Positions 1 through 11,310 of a stretch of DNA of 64,000 bases are shown here, one piece after another. Position numbers and translations under genes: made by a program. This stretch comes from Ostrinia nubilalis (taxonomy: Eukaryota; Arthropoda; Insecta; Lepidoptera; Crambidae). The notes under the pieces were generated by a model, which saw only the letters and a list, made by a program, of their open reading frames with translations, made no database searches and had not been told where the DNA came from. The stretch is taken from assembly GCF_963855985.1 (NCBI RefSeq), contig NC_087105.1:5582501-5646500 (forward strand), given 5' to 3'. Each line of letters begins with the position of its first letter. The stretch's first letter is position 1.

Positions 1-1546
1 TTTGAGAAATACCAGTATGAAATCAGAATTGCTGGTGGTGCAGTAAGGTAATATATATTATAAACTAATTAACAGACTGTAATGTGGTGGCAAACAAAAT
101 ATTTAATACTAAAAAAAACCTTTTCAAAACTGTTTCAGAGATCTGCTCTTAGGGCAAAAACCAACCGATTTGGATTTTGCCACCACAGCTACACCACAAC
201 AAATGAAAGATATGTTTACTTCTGAGAACATTAGAATGATCAATATGAATGGTGAGAAACATGGAACTATCACCCCTAGAATCAATGACAAGGATAATTT
301 CGAAGTTACCACTCTAAGAGTAGATATGGTCACTGACGGACGCCATGCAGAAGTTGAATTCACCACTGATTGGAAATTAGACGCTAATAGAAGAGATCTC
401 ACAGTAAACTCAATGTTCTTAGGTATTGTAATGTTTCTCATATTATACATCAATATTTTAGTGATATTAAAACCAAAACAATACATCCCTATTAATTATT
501 AAACATACATATTTTATCTTACAGGATTTGATGGAAGTGTTTATGATTACTTCTTTGGTTACGAAGATCTCCAAAAAAGAAGAGTTGCATTTGTTGGAGA
601 TCCTGATGTAAGAGTGAAAGAAGACTACCTGAGAATATTACGGTATTTTCGTTTTTATGGAAAAATTGCTGAAAAGCCAGACAACCATGAAGGAGATACA
701 CTGAAAGTTTTAAAAAATAATGTACATGGTTTGCAAAATATATCTGGGGAAAGAATTTGGGTAGAATTAAAGAAAACATTACAAGGTAAATTTGCTGGTC
801 ATTTGTTCAAGACAATGCTGGATATTGGAGTTGAACAGTATATAGGTTTGTTTGTCAATTATTGTTATTGATGTGATTGTGTCATTTTTATTACAATGTA
901 TTAAAACAGTTTTTCTATTGCAGGTTTACCATCTAATCCAAACAAAGAGGAATTGGATAGAGTGCTCAAAAGAGGGGAACATCTAGGTTTACACCCCATG
1001 AGTTACCTGGCAGCATTATTAAAAGATATGGATGAAGTAACTATTCTTTATGCCAGGTTAAAGTTCTCAGCATATGATAGAGACTTAGCATATTTTATAG
1101 TGGAGCATAGAGAAGAAGCTCACTCTGAAGATAGGCCTCTTTTGTAAGCATAATATTAATTATTATTAATTTGTTTTTCTAACTCATATAAAGTCTGAAA
1201 GAAGTTTTTTTTTATATTTTACAGAATTTATGAGAAACTGGTACTGAATACAAAAATAAAACAACAAAATGCAGTTCAGTATGTTCAAGAACTTCTCAAA
1301 TATAAAGGTGAACAAGATCTATTAAAGAAATTTATGAACTGGGAAATACCACGATTTCCCATGAATGGTCAAATACTCAAACAAAATGGTGTACCTCCTG
1401 GCAAAATGTATGGACCAATTATATCCAAACTTAAAGACATATGGATTAATAATGAATACAAACAAACTTCAGAAGACTTGGCTAAGTTTATACCAGGTAT
1501 AATAGAAGAGTGTAACAAACAAAAGAAATTAAATGAAAGTAAATAG
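1..1546 (+). CDS. TRNT1: CCA tRNA nucleotidyltransferase (3' part, 5 exons)
   Basis: The product adds the CCA end to tRNAs (mitochondrial and cytosolic in animals). The gene is cut by the left window edge. Exons: 1-47, 139-422, 525-845, 924-1143, 1225-1546; together 1,194 bases, 397 residues plus stop, in one frame across GT-AG introns. Seen motifs, in family order: the nucleotidyltransferase loop GGAVRDLLLG followed by TDLDFATT (metal-binding Asp pair), then the [10 protein letters not shown] motif, then [15 protein letters not shown], then [10 protein letters not shown]. The C-terminal helical part is less conserved and ends [10 protein letters not shown]. Only the N-terminus with any mitochondrial presequence is missing. 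It converges on the ZFYVE19-like gene, with 188 bases between the stop codons. Nothing disrupts the frame. Confidence 0.93.
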
Positions 1547-1734
1547 ATTAGTCAGTAATTTTATTTTATAACATTTTCAAAGGAGTAATAATATACAAGC
1601 AAATTATATCATCACAAACAAGGCAATATATTATTGTAGGTGCACTTACTTTATAGACATGATATTTTAAATTAAATAAAAAAATATGTGTAAAATCATG
1701 TCTTAAATATTTTGCTTTATTTTAAACTTAAGTT
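1547..1734. terminator. Shared 3' region of two convergent genes with poly(A) signals
   Basis: AATAAA on the + strand at 1675-1680 fits TRNT1. The reverse-strand AATAAA (TTTATT at about 1716-1721) lies some 15 bases past the stop of the minus-strand gene. The two transcripts probably end back to back or overlap slightly. Confidence 0.55.
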
Positions 1735-4700
1735 TTAATTTATATTTTTTGGTGCTTCATAAAGTTCATATCTATTGCATCCATCATCATCATCTTTATG
1801 TTCTACAAAGCATTGTTTACAGAACAAATAGCGGCATCCTAAGCATCGCATTCTAGCATCTTCATTACATATTTCACAGAATGGCAACTCATCATTTGTT
1901 GCAGCAGGTAACTCATCATCTTGACTAGATTCAACCTTTGCCTAAAAACAAAAATACCTATTAATGGATCATAGTCACAACATATTAAGAAAGAAATTAA
2001 AAATAATGGAAAATAATTACTTTTTCTATAATCTTTTTTATCACAGTTTCTTCATCTTCAGAACTTGATGCATCATCTTTAGTTTTAGTGTTAACACCTT
2101 CACCTCCTTTTAATTTTTGTATTCTTGCTTCAATATCATCAAGTTGCCTCTTGAACCCCTCTTGATATTGCTTATCAATAGTGGTATGCTCTAAATATTG
2201 TTTCATTAAATCATCAGCCTGCTCTTGTTCCGTTCTCAAGTCTGGTGTATAAAGCACAGTCTGAAATAAAATTATCAAAAGTTTACTCACATTTATCAGA
2301 ACCACTTGAACAACAAATGGATACATAAAACAGCAATTTTTGTATACACTCAAGAGAATACCTTTTTTTGTCCTTCAATAATGGGCACTCCTCTCAGGTT
2401 AGCTAATCGTGCCTGCAGTTCTGCGTCTGAAGTAGTTGGTTGCTCTCCTTTTATCTTTTGTAAGCGTTTCAATATTTCTTCATCTGTTGTTTGTATGGCA
2501 TCTTTGTTTCTATCTTCCTTTAACTTTTTTAATCTCTGCTGAATTTCCCATTCTACATTATTCGATTGTTCAGTAGTCTGGCTGCTAGTAGACTGTGAAC
2601 TGTTATCAACTCCAATTCTTCTATGATTGGAATATCACAAATGTTTATTATATCAATATGTTAATATACAGGGTGTCCCAAAAACAATGGATAACCCTGT
2701 AACCATCGATAGGCCTCGCCATGGTCTCCCTAACGTCCAATTTTGACCCTAGTAAAAATATCACCGTTTTCAAGATTTTTAAGTTATTGTGCATTTTTAG
2801 AAAATTGCCACCTGCGATTACTTTTTCTCATGCCATTTCTACAAATGAGGATACTTTTCAATCTAGTTTTTTTCATTATCACAAAGGATAGTTGGGCTAT
2901 CAAAAGAAAATATTAAAGTCCAACAAACTAGTTTAAAAGTATGAACATTTTAAGAAATTGCAGAGAAGAAGGAAAAATTAATTCATTGTCTTGCACTTTT
3001 GATCAGCCATCGTGTAAAAAAATGTAGGAAGACCATCGTGCCCATTACCTTAAAAACTTCCTTGGTTAATTGAGATTCTAAAAAGGTATCACAAGCCTAT
3101 GTATTCTGTATTATTTTTATCTTATGGCTACTTGAATAGCAACTAGTATGAAAACTGCAAAAATGAGTTTTTCTCGTAATAGTTTAACTAGGACTGCATA
3201 GCGGCATTAAATACAAATGGATAATTTTTAGCGTAGGAATTTTAATAAAACAACATTTTATCATCATCATCATCATCATTTCAGCCATAGGACGTCCACT
3301 GCTGAACATAGGCCTGTACCCCAATGATTTTCCTAATGACCGCTTGATAGCGGCCTGCATCCAGCACCTTCCTGCTTACCATTATTAGGTCGTCGGTCCA
3401 CTTTGTAGGTGGACGTCCTACGATGCGCTTTCTGGTACGTAGCCTCCACTTGAACCCTGTTGCCCCATTGGCCGTCCGTTCTGCGTTTTTGTGATTACTT
3501 AATTTTTGTTCCAAACCTTATAAATGTGCCTATAGACAGAAACCCGTGATAATACACGGCTCGGAAACGTGGATTTTTTGGACAGCGTGCTATGGAAGGG
3601 GCTATGCTCGGGTTTCTTGTATGCTCGGGTGTAGGTGGACGTCCTACGATGCGCTTTCCGGTACGTAGCCTCCACTTTAACCCTGCTGCCTCAGTTCTGC
3701 AAACTACTGTGCCATGCCCATTGCCACTTCAGCTTGCTGATCCGTCGAGCTATGTCAGCGACTTTAGTTCGTTTACGGATCTCCTAATTTCTGATACGAT
3801 TTCGTAAAGAAACCCGAGCATAGCCCCTTCCATAGCACGCTGTCCAAAAAATCCACGTTTCCGAGCCGTGTATTATCACGGGTTTCTGTCTATAGGCACA
3901 TTTATAAGGTTTGGAACAAAAATTAAGTAATCACAAAAACGCAGAACGGACGGCCAATGGGGCAACAGGGTTCAAGTGGAGGCTACGTACCAGAAAGCGC
4001 ATCGTAGGACGTCCACCTACAAAGTGGACCGACGACCTAATAATGGTAAGCAGGAAGGTGCTGGATGCAGGCCGCTATCAAGCGGTCATTAGGAAAATCA
4101 TTGGGGTACAGGCCTATGTTCAGCAGTGGACGTCCTATGGCTGAAATGATGATGATGATGATGATAAAATGTTGTTTTATTAAAATTCCTACGCTAAAAA
4201 TTATCCATTTGTATTTAATGCCGCTATGCAGTCCTAGTTAAACTATTACGAGAAAAACTCATTTTTGCAGTTTTCATACTAGTTGCTATTCAAGTAGCCA
4301 TAAGATAAAAATAATACAGAATACATAGGCTTGTGATACCTTTTTAGAATCTCAATTAACCAAGGAAGTTTTTAAGGTAATGGGCACGATGGTCTTCCTA
4401 CATTTTTTTTACACGATGGCTGATCAAAAGTGCAAGACAATTAATTAATTTTTCCTTCTTCTCCGCAATTTCTTAAAATTTTCATACTTTTAAACTAGTT
4501 TGTTGGACTTTAATCTTTTCTTTTGATAGCCCAACTATCCCTTGTGATAAGGAAAAAAACTAGATTGAAAAGTATCCTCATTTGTAGAAATGGCATGAGA
4601 AAAAGTAATCGCAGGTGGCAATTTTCTAAAAATGCACAAAAACTTAAAAATCTTGAAAACAGTGATATTTTCACTGGGGTCAAAATTGGACGTTAGGGAG

Positions 4701-5380
4701 ACCATGGCGAGGCCTATCGATGGTTATAGGGTTATCCATTGTTTTTGGGACACCCTGTATTAAAGAAAAAAAGGAAGGAATTTACTTACTTAAAGTATGC
4801 TTCTGGTGTTTCAATCTTATTTTTGTTATCCATTCCAGAAGTGTTTTTACATTTCGTGCATACCTACAAAACAAGATTCTTATTGTGTCAAGGAGTATTT
4901 ATTTAACATTTTGTTTTCTAATACATATACACTTATTACATAAATCAACTTACCAAAGCTACAGAATTGATTTTCTTTAAAAATAACTTGTTGTTGAGAC
5001 ATTTAGAGCAATAGCTAAACCCACAGCCTGGGCAACCTTTCTGTGAACAAAAGTGTGTTGTTTATATTCCTAATATTATCTTAATAATTATTAATTACAT
5101 CTTTTGTATTCTTCTGCTCAAATTCATATGAATTTTGGAATACTACTACTGGGACAGATCAGCTGCTGTGCACCATGTTTTTTTAATTAAAACATTTTGG
5201 GATCAGCTGATATGTTTGTATAATGATACCTATTTCATAATATTCGGTGTCTTTGTTAACTTCAAAAGAATGTGAAAAGTTGAGTCACTGTCCATTGATA
5301 GAGTGGTGGTTGGTTAACTAACTAAAACTTACTTCCTTGCGAAACAAAGTAAAAGATTTTGAACAGGAATTACAAGCCAT
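1735..5380 (-). CDS. ZFYVE19: ZFYVE19/ANCHR-like abscission checkpoint protein, 6 exons
   Basis: Exons in transcript order: 5380-5333, 5040-4954, 4863-4790, 2620-2362, 2260-2021, 1941-1735; 915 bases, 304 residues. The N-terminus is a FYVE-type zinc finger: MACNSCSKSF, then GCPGCGFSYCSKCLNNK, then VCTKCKN. The middle is charged and helical with repeated Arg/Leu-rich segments (EIQQRLKKLKED, EILKRLQKIKGE, ELQARLANLRG). The C-terminus is a B-box-like zinc motif, LPFCEICNEDARMRCLGCR followed by FCKQCFVEH. This order matches vertebrate ZFYVE19 (ANCHR), which is known to hold VPS4 at the midbody in the NoCut abscission checkpoint; that role is inferred here from family membership. Intron 3 (2621-4789) is swollen by a 2.09 kb foldback element. 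The start is the only ATG placing CxxC at residues 3-6. Confidence 0.88.
2669..4757. mobile_element. 2.09 kb foldback element, TA target site, in ZFYVE19 intron 3
   Basis: The element starts CAGGGTGTCCCAAAAACAAT, ends with the reverse complement, and has TA on both sides (2667-2668, 4758-4759), as Tc1/mariner-type elements do. The arms, about 950 bases each (2669-3619 and 3805-4757), are nearly perfect inverse copies with scattered substitutions; the unpaired centre is about 3620-3804. No transposase is encoded. Each arm carries an RTE 3' tail, so a tailed fragment was captured before or during arm duplication. RNA from this intron could fold into a very long hairpin. Confidence 0.85.
3258..4170. 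repeat. RTE-type non-LTR 3' tails captured in the foldback arms and loop
   Basis: The two mirrored 77-codon frames (3281-3514 minus, 3911-4144 plus) read RKRIVGRPPTKWTDDL and end YVQQWTSYG, followed by a run of ATGATG. That is the C-terminal end and microsatellite tail of RTE-type reverse transcriptases common in Lepidoptera. The central loop (about 3630-3795, minus) holds a further, degraded piece of the same domain (RISKLKWQW-like, with stops). Confidence 0.7.
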
Positions 5381-6021
5381 AATATCATGAGCTTATCACT
5401 CGCTTTTCAGTAGTACCATACATAAATTAGCAAGCGAAAACATTAAATATGATAAAATAAAAAGTCGGTGTTAATCATGAAGCTACAGATAAAATGTGGT
5501 GCTTAACAAAGAGCATAAAAGAGTAAGAGACGGCACTCCATAGATATTTTTTGAGCTCACGCACACATATGCATTTTAGAGAACGACCCGCAAATCTTTA
5601 CCAACCGCACAAACTACAGGCGGAGCTACCAACATAATGCCTTATTTTCTGACAGTATTAGTGACGTTCGTAATAACTTATCGATTATCGATACTTTGCT
5701 AGGGTTGTAATTGCATATCGATATCTAGTATAGGAACCTTCAATATTTTAATGATTACTATTTTTATTTTATACTATGTGTAAGTAAAACGAAGTTTTGT
5801 AACGTAAATTATTTATTTCGAAATAAAATAGGTATATTACAATAAGTATTGAACATGACATAGCAGTAGTAGGCATGAGGAATTATTGAAAATTATAACA
5901 AAGTACAGAAATGATAATTTTGTAAACTTTTATTTTCACAACTTTTTCTAAGAAAAAATAGGATTTTTATTTATAAACATCTTTAATTTTCTTATCAGCT
6001 GATCGAACCTCAGCCCTAAGA
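5381..6021. promoter_or_regulatory. Upstream region of ZFYVE19; TATCGAT cluster
   Basis: No coding sequence was recognised. At 5678-5730 there are several overlapping TATCGAT/ATCGATA words, resembling the DRE motif of Drosophila core promoters; it is some 300 bases upstream of the ZFYVE19 ATG. Promoter function is an inference. The rest is AT-rich and includes the 3' flank of the transposase gene. Confidence 0.3.
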
Positions 6022-6477
6022 TTACTTTTCAATGCTTTGTTGCTGTGCTTTTTTACTTTTGTCAGCAAAATTGTTTTCACTTTTTATGAAGCTGTCATTA
6101 ATGATTTTACAACTTTTTCTTAGAAAAAGGTAACTTAATATTTTAAACATCTTATCATAAATTTCTTTATTATGTTGTTGACATTTAAACCAACTAAAAT
6201 TACAATTTGTACTCAACATTAAGAAAATGAATTTTCCAACATTTTCCATATATATCTGGTCGGCAATATGGTCATGATAAAATTGTTTAGCTTCATTTAC
6301 GGTGGTACATAATTGAATTGTTGGATAAACGAGACTTTTTTTATCATGCCACCATTCGCGAAGAGATATATATGCATACAAATCATTGTCAACAGGAGTT
6401 TTCACGCTCAAACACTCTTCACAAATTAAACAAGAACTGTTCTGTAATAGTTTGGCAGCTAAATACCCGCTTACATA

Positions 6478-7511
6478 CAGTCTAATTTTTTAGAAATCAG
6501 CAGAAATGTCATCAAAAATGGCGAACTGACATAAAAATATTTTTAGTCTGTGACCTAGTGATGCGACAAAAGCTCTCGTTAATCGCGAAGTGAAATAATT
6601 GTAGTACTTGCGTATCATCGCCGGGTGATCGTCAGAATACTAAAAATATGCAACAAAGTCGCAACATTGAATGTGAACTGATTATGAAATTTTCGAGAAC
6701 AGGAAACAAACTTTATGCACAGATGTAATCAAAAAACACACTGCACAGTAAAACAATCAATGATATTATTATCCGTAAAGTTATTAAACTTCAAATAGTT
6801 GCAAAAAGTTCTGTTTGACAGTGTTGCTACTAGTGACATCTCGCTCGCTCAGTTCTTTGTTGCTCTATTCCGCTAGGGAGGTAATTTAAGATGCTATCAG
6901 TTGAAAGAAGATTTTTATTTTCTTTTATTTTATTTACTTATATAGGAAAATAAGCAATGGAACAATACGTAAGCATAATTGCATAAAAAAAGTAAAATTA
7001 TTTCGTTTAAATAAAACCGACTAAAAATTAAACTGACTCCGAAAAAGTATACACTAAAAGTAGAAAAATAATTTTACGTTATCTCCAATATTGTCGAAAG
7101 TATCACTGGAAAACTAAACAAAGTATCGTATATTTTTTATTTAAAATTAATCAGTAATCGGAATAAGTGAATACTTAAAATAATATCGATTAAATTTACA
7201 GATTATTGTCTATGACTCGCAGGTTACAGCACTGATGTGTCAGAGACAAGTCATAGACAATATGGAGATAACACATGATTTTAAACGTCAAGTCAATTTG
7301 ACAAGTCTCACAAATTTTCATCGTCCACGTATTTTGCTAAAATAATTTGTTTCAAAGATTGATTTCAAACTTGTATAAACGTGAAAATAAAGTTGGTTTC
7401 ATGGTCTTGTTAAATAATGTGTATGATATTATGAACACGTAAGTGATTATGGTGTAATTGTGTATGAAAGTGTTTGTTTACATCTCTGCTGGATTCTAAA
7501 AAATCAAGGTA
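6478..7511. mobile_element. 1.03 kb non-autonomous TIR element inserted in the transposase ORF
   Basis: The ends are inverse copies: CAGTCTAATTTTTTAGAAAT on the left against TACCTTGATTTTTTAGAATC (reverse strand) on the right, followed by further similarity (CAGCAG-A-ATG). TA (or TAT) is repeated on both sides. Deleting the element plus one TA gives an uninterrupted frame reading QPVVYVSGYL, exactly the conserved context of THAP9-type proteins. No frame longer than 60 codons lies inside. A weaker internal inverted repeat (GTTATCTCCA) is at about 7079 and 7264. Confidence 0.82.
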
Positions 7512-9636
7512 TATACTACTGGTTGGTTTTCAAGGCTACACAAATTTTCAATGGGCTGTTCTAAGTTTTCAGGGTCCGGGATAGACAACACAGGATAAAA
7601 TTCAGTGTCTGTGGAATCTTGAACATTAATTTTTATTTCTGTTGTTTTTAAATTAGTTTTTAAAATGTCTTTATATTCCAGCATATGTTTATTGTTGTCT
7701 GCTTCACAATTAGCACTTCTGCTATGAGGCACTTTCAGCCCAGTAACCATGCTTGTTTTAAGCGCTGCAGTAAAGTGCGTGATAGTGGGATTTCTATTGG
7801 TTACACTGTGTTGCCTAATGATTCCAAATAAGTTTTCCAGAGAGTCTTGGTTAAACTGTCTAAGGTTCATATATTTAAACCCTTCATTCTTTAACTTTTC
7901 CCAAATATCGTTTAAGGATTTGATAGATATTTGATATCCCTTTACGCATTTAACATTTTTTAGTATCGTGTTTTCTGCTGTTATAAATTTTATGGTTTTT
8001 AACTTATCAGTATAAAAGGTCCAAGACTCAATGTGATTACTTGATGTGGAAACATTTTCCCGGATCCCTTTCTTTACGTCATTTAAAGATGATGGACCAT
8101 TTGTACAATCAAATAGTTTATCTAACTGTTCAATCACAAATGCTGTATCATTGCAATCAGAAACTTCTTTCCATGCCATCATTTTTAAAATAGCTGCCAC
8201 GGTATTACTCAGAGCATGCGCAGCATACTTCACCCTCATCTTAGTTTTGAATGTTGGATTTACAATGGTACTATTCAGTTTTTTAAAATTTAAAAAATTT
8301 CTGTTGTGTTCTTCTGCAACTACCAAATGCCTCCATTGTGCAATTTTTCCATCGAAAGACATATTTCCACTTTTAAAGAAATTGTTTCGTAATGATTTGA
8401 ACAAGTGAGGGATGTCATAGATTATAAAAATTTTGTCATTATTTACAGAGAAAAAGTTGCTATCTATGCCTTGTCCACAGTTTCTTTTTAACATGTTAAG
8501 AGCTCCTATATTTGTAGATCCCTGATCACAAACTGTTGTTAGAACCATAAATCCGATTTCTTTTAATTTTTTGATGATGTCCGATATAATTTTTGCCAGT
8601 TTTGCTGTTGATATTGTGCCTTCCACAAAATAGTGCGCAATATATTGCTTGTATTTATGTTTAGCACCCTGTATCATAAACACTAACGCATGGTCTGCAA
8701 TTTTCTTTTCTCGTCCCATGTTCTCGCCCTCTCCATAATCCACATAGCCATCCACTTTATCAGCAATTTCGTTATAAATTATCCGTTTCTTTAACGCCAT
8801 CTCGTCAAATATTAACGAGCAATATTTATTTTCCTTTGGCATACTTGATGCTTTTGCCTCTAACATATCAATTATATTTTTATTTATACCAGGCTCCATT
8901 GGTATATTTTTTAAAATCCTTTGGAGCGTTTTAGTGCTTGGTAGCGTAAACAGCTTTTGCATATAGCGGTATGCTTTAGGGGACCGTTTAAATATAGCCA
9001 AAGCATATATTTTGTTGGCTAAAGTCCACCTTTTTCCTTGTGACTTTTTTTTGTTATTCTGCACTACATCCTTTACTAACGATGTCAGCACTTCCGAATC
9101 TAACTTGTCTAAATTCACTCTTGACTTCGCTATATTCCTTATTGTTTTTTTTGCATTTTGTAACTGTCGCCAAAGCCTCTTCTCTTTAATTGTAAATGTT
9201 GATGAAGTGTCTGTAATAATAATAAAAACATTTCCATTAGTAAAAAAACAACATTAAAGCAAATTGAATTGAATATTGGTTAATTAATCAGCAATTTTAC
9301 TTAGTTTTTTAAATTAGGTATGTTTTATCTTACCTTTCATTTCAATGTTTTTCTTAGGTCTTTTATAACTGTGGACTAATATTTCTGCCTGTGCATCTTG
9401 ATGGCAAATGTTTTTATCATCTGAAATATTATAAATATGCAAATTAGTTTAAAATTTATTTTGTTGTTTTATGAAACATATTATTTCCAAATCAATCAAT
9501 CATTATCAAGTTTAAAAAAAATGCAAAGACAGGATAATGATAGCTCTTCTCATAAAATATGAAGCGTGGGCCCACCTTCAATAACAATGACATAATATTA
9601 AATTAAAGGCATTTAGAGGTTTTAATGTTCTGCATT

Positions 9637-9826
9637 CTGGATGCGTTCTGCGGGTATGTCAAGACAATCTGTAAGTGGTCGTGATAAGGCAATCAGTCAC
9701 GTGTGCTTTGCGTTCTTTGTTCGTATCCGCACGGTCAAATCGCATTAATATAAAATGTACAGAAACCTAGAATGTTGTACATATAAGTTCATTTTGACCT
9801 GACTGCAGACTGCAGAACGCATCCAG
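9637..9826. mobile_element. Short MITE-like inverted repeat in a transposase intron
   Basis: CTGGATGCGTTCTGC at 9637-9651 has a perfect inverse copy at 9812-9826, with 160 bases of unrelated sequence between. No target duplication is clear. It lies in the intron between exons 4 and 5 of the transposase gene. Confidence 0.5.
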
Positions 9827-10171
9827 GGTGGCATTCTTTAGTTTGAGGGAAGGCATATTTTAGAAGGTAAATAATTAGTTTGTACACTTACCATGAGCAA
9901 TGGGTTTATAGGTCATATGTTCTGGTGCATTGGAAGTAGAAGGAAGAGGTTCAAAAGTTGTTTTCGCAGAAATACCAGAATCTGGTATATCCACAGCTCC
10001 CAAACATGTTGAATTTAGTTGTTTGGTTGTAGTTGTAAGGGGAACTGAAAGCAGATAATGAAATGTGAATTGGGTAATAAAATGTCATGTTCTTACCCAA
10101 CTTTAGGGTACAATCAGTCTAGGTACATGTCTTGCTCACATTAAAAATTACTAGCTTATAAATATTATTAA

Positions 10172-10445
10172 ACTAGCTGACCTGGCTAATTAATGTAGAT
10201 TGCCTAAAATTTTTCAAATTGGTCCGGTACTTTTTTTGAAGAATTTGTATTACACAAATTACTAAAGTCCCTCTAACTCAACACCTCATTCTAAGCTAAA
10301 TTGTGTTACGAGTGGGTTTACTACAATATTCAAGCTGTGGGGTTCTAACCCGCACTTTAGGCTATCTTGGCTTCGAGTTACGGAGCCGATCAAATACAAA
10401 CAAACAATTAAATATTTCCTTTTTATATTATTAGTATAATTTTAG
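10172..10445 (-). repeat. Helitron-like lepidopteran repeat fragment (antisense)
   Basis: Read on the minus strand it starts with TACTAATAATATAAAAAGG, contains TTGTTTGTTTGTA and GGACCAATTTGAAAAATT, and ends near CAGCTAGTTT. The same family recurs better preserved at 60818-61036. Family assignment is from recall of lepidopteran Helitron ends. Confidence 0.5.
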
Positions 10446-11310
10446 ATAAACATACCTCGTTCAACTGGATTTGACTTCTTTGGAATGCAATATGAATGAT
10501 CATAAAGAACTGTAACAAAGTATAGATATAATTAATAATTGAAATTATATATTATTTATTGATAAGCATACAACACATGTTTGTGGTTACAAAGAAAGAA
10601 CCTTGTTAAATTGCATTCGGTTGGTTTGTTTTGGAAACCAAAGAAAATTAATTAAGACATCCAAATAATTCAGAAAAATTGATAGATAGTAAATTAAATT
10701 TAAAAAAAATAATTGAAGTCATCATCATACCTGTCTTGAGGTTTTCTTTATTGGAGTCTTTTACATGAAGAGGAAACTCTGTCAAAACTTCATCTGGCAA
10801 GATGGGATTGCTCAATTCCAGTGTTGGAATAGCTGAGTTCTTCAGCCGAGTTCCTTTGGCATTGAAGGATTCAGGAGTGAAGTGCCCACCACAAACAAAC
10901 TTAAGTTGGTGTAACTTTTCAATAGGTACATATGCTAAGTCTTCTATGCCAGCATTTTTAACCCACATTCGACAACTGAAATAAGAAATACCTATTAGAA
11001 AAGAAAAAGAATAACAAACTGAAATTTATTCATCAACTAATTTCTTTTAGTATTGTTATGCAATTCATTTACAGAGTACACAACAAAATACTGAAATTAA
11101 AAATTGGTTATGGTTATTTACTGTATGATTAAAAATATTAATCCCAGCCTTTAAGTTTACACAATCAGTAAAATTATCTTGTAATAAATGAGTGTTATTA
11201 GAAACTTACCGGTCAGAATCCAGAGGAAACCTACTCAAAAGTAAGGGTGATCCACCACGACTTCGCCTCTTATTACAAATAACGCACTTCTTGTTGTTTC
11301 TACTCTCCAT

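Larger units (their letters stand above)
6022..11310 (-). pseudogene. THAP9/P-element-type transposase gene, last exon interrupted by a 1 kb element
   Basis: Exons in transcript order: 11310-11210, 10975-10731, 10509-10456, 10044-9892, 9420-9334, then 9210-7511 continuing at 6474-6022 beyond an inserted element. Without the insertion these total 2,793 bases, 930 residues, close to human THAP9 (903). Domains: an N-terminal THAP zinc finger (CVIC in exon 1, CGGHFTPESFN and AIPTL in exon 2); a low-complexity linker; a leucine-rich helix (KEKRLWRQLQNAKKTIRNI); then the P-type RNase H fold with SLIFDEMALK, a VCDQGSTN Asp motif, YDIPHLFKSLRNNF at the GTP-binding insertion, and QDSLENLFG, the D-x-x-E pair of P transposase. 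The C-terminal block (YVSGYLAAKLL, CLICEECL) lies beyond the insertion. As it stands the frame ends in TAG at 7498-7496 supplied by the inserted element, so the C-terminal 150 residues are lost. Whether this was an active element or a domesticated host gene is open; I could not find P-type terminal repeats around it. Confidence 0.85.

Noticed and set aside
3281..4144. Two 77-codon mirror-image genes
   Set aside because: They are the same RTE tail in both arms of a foldback element, without start context or partner exons.
6478..7511. The 1 kb segment as a normal intron of the transposase gene
   Set aside because: The available GT donors and AG acceptors do not keep the frame, while precise removal with a TA/TAT duplication does, and the ends are inverted repeats.
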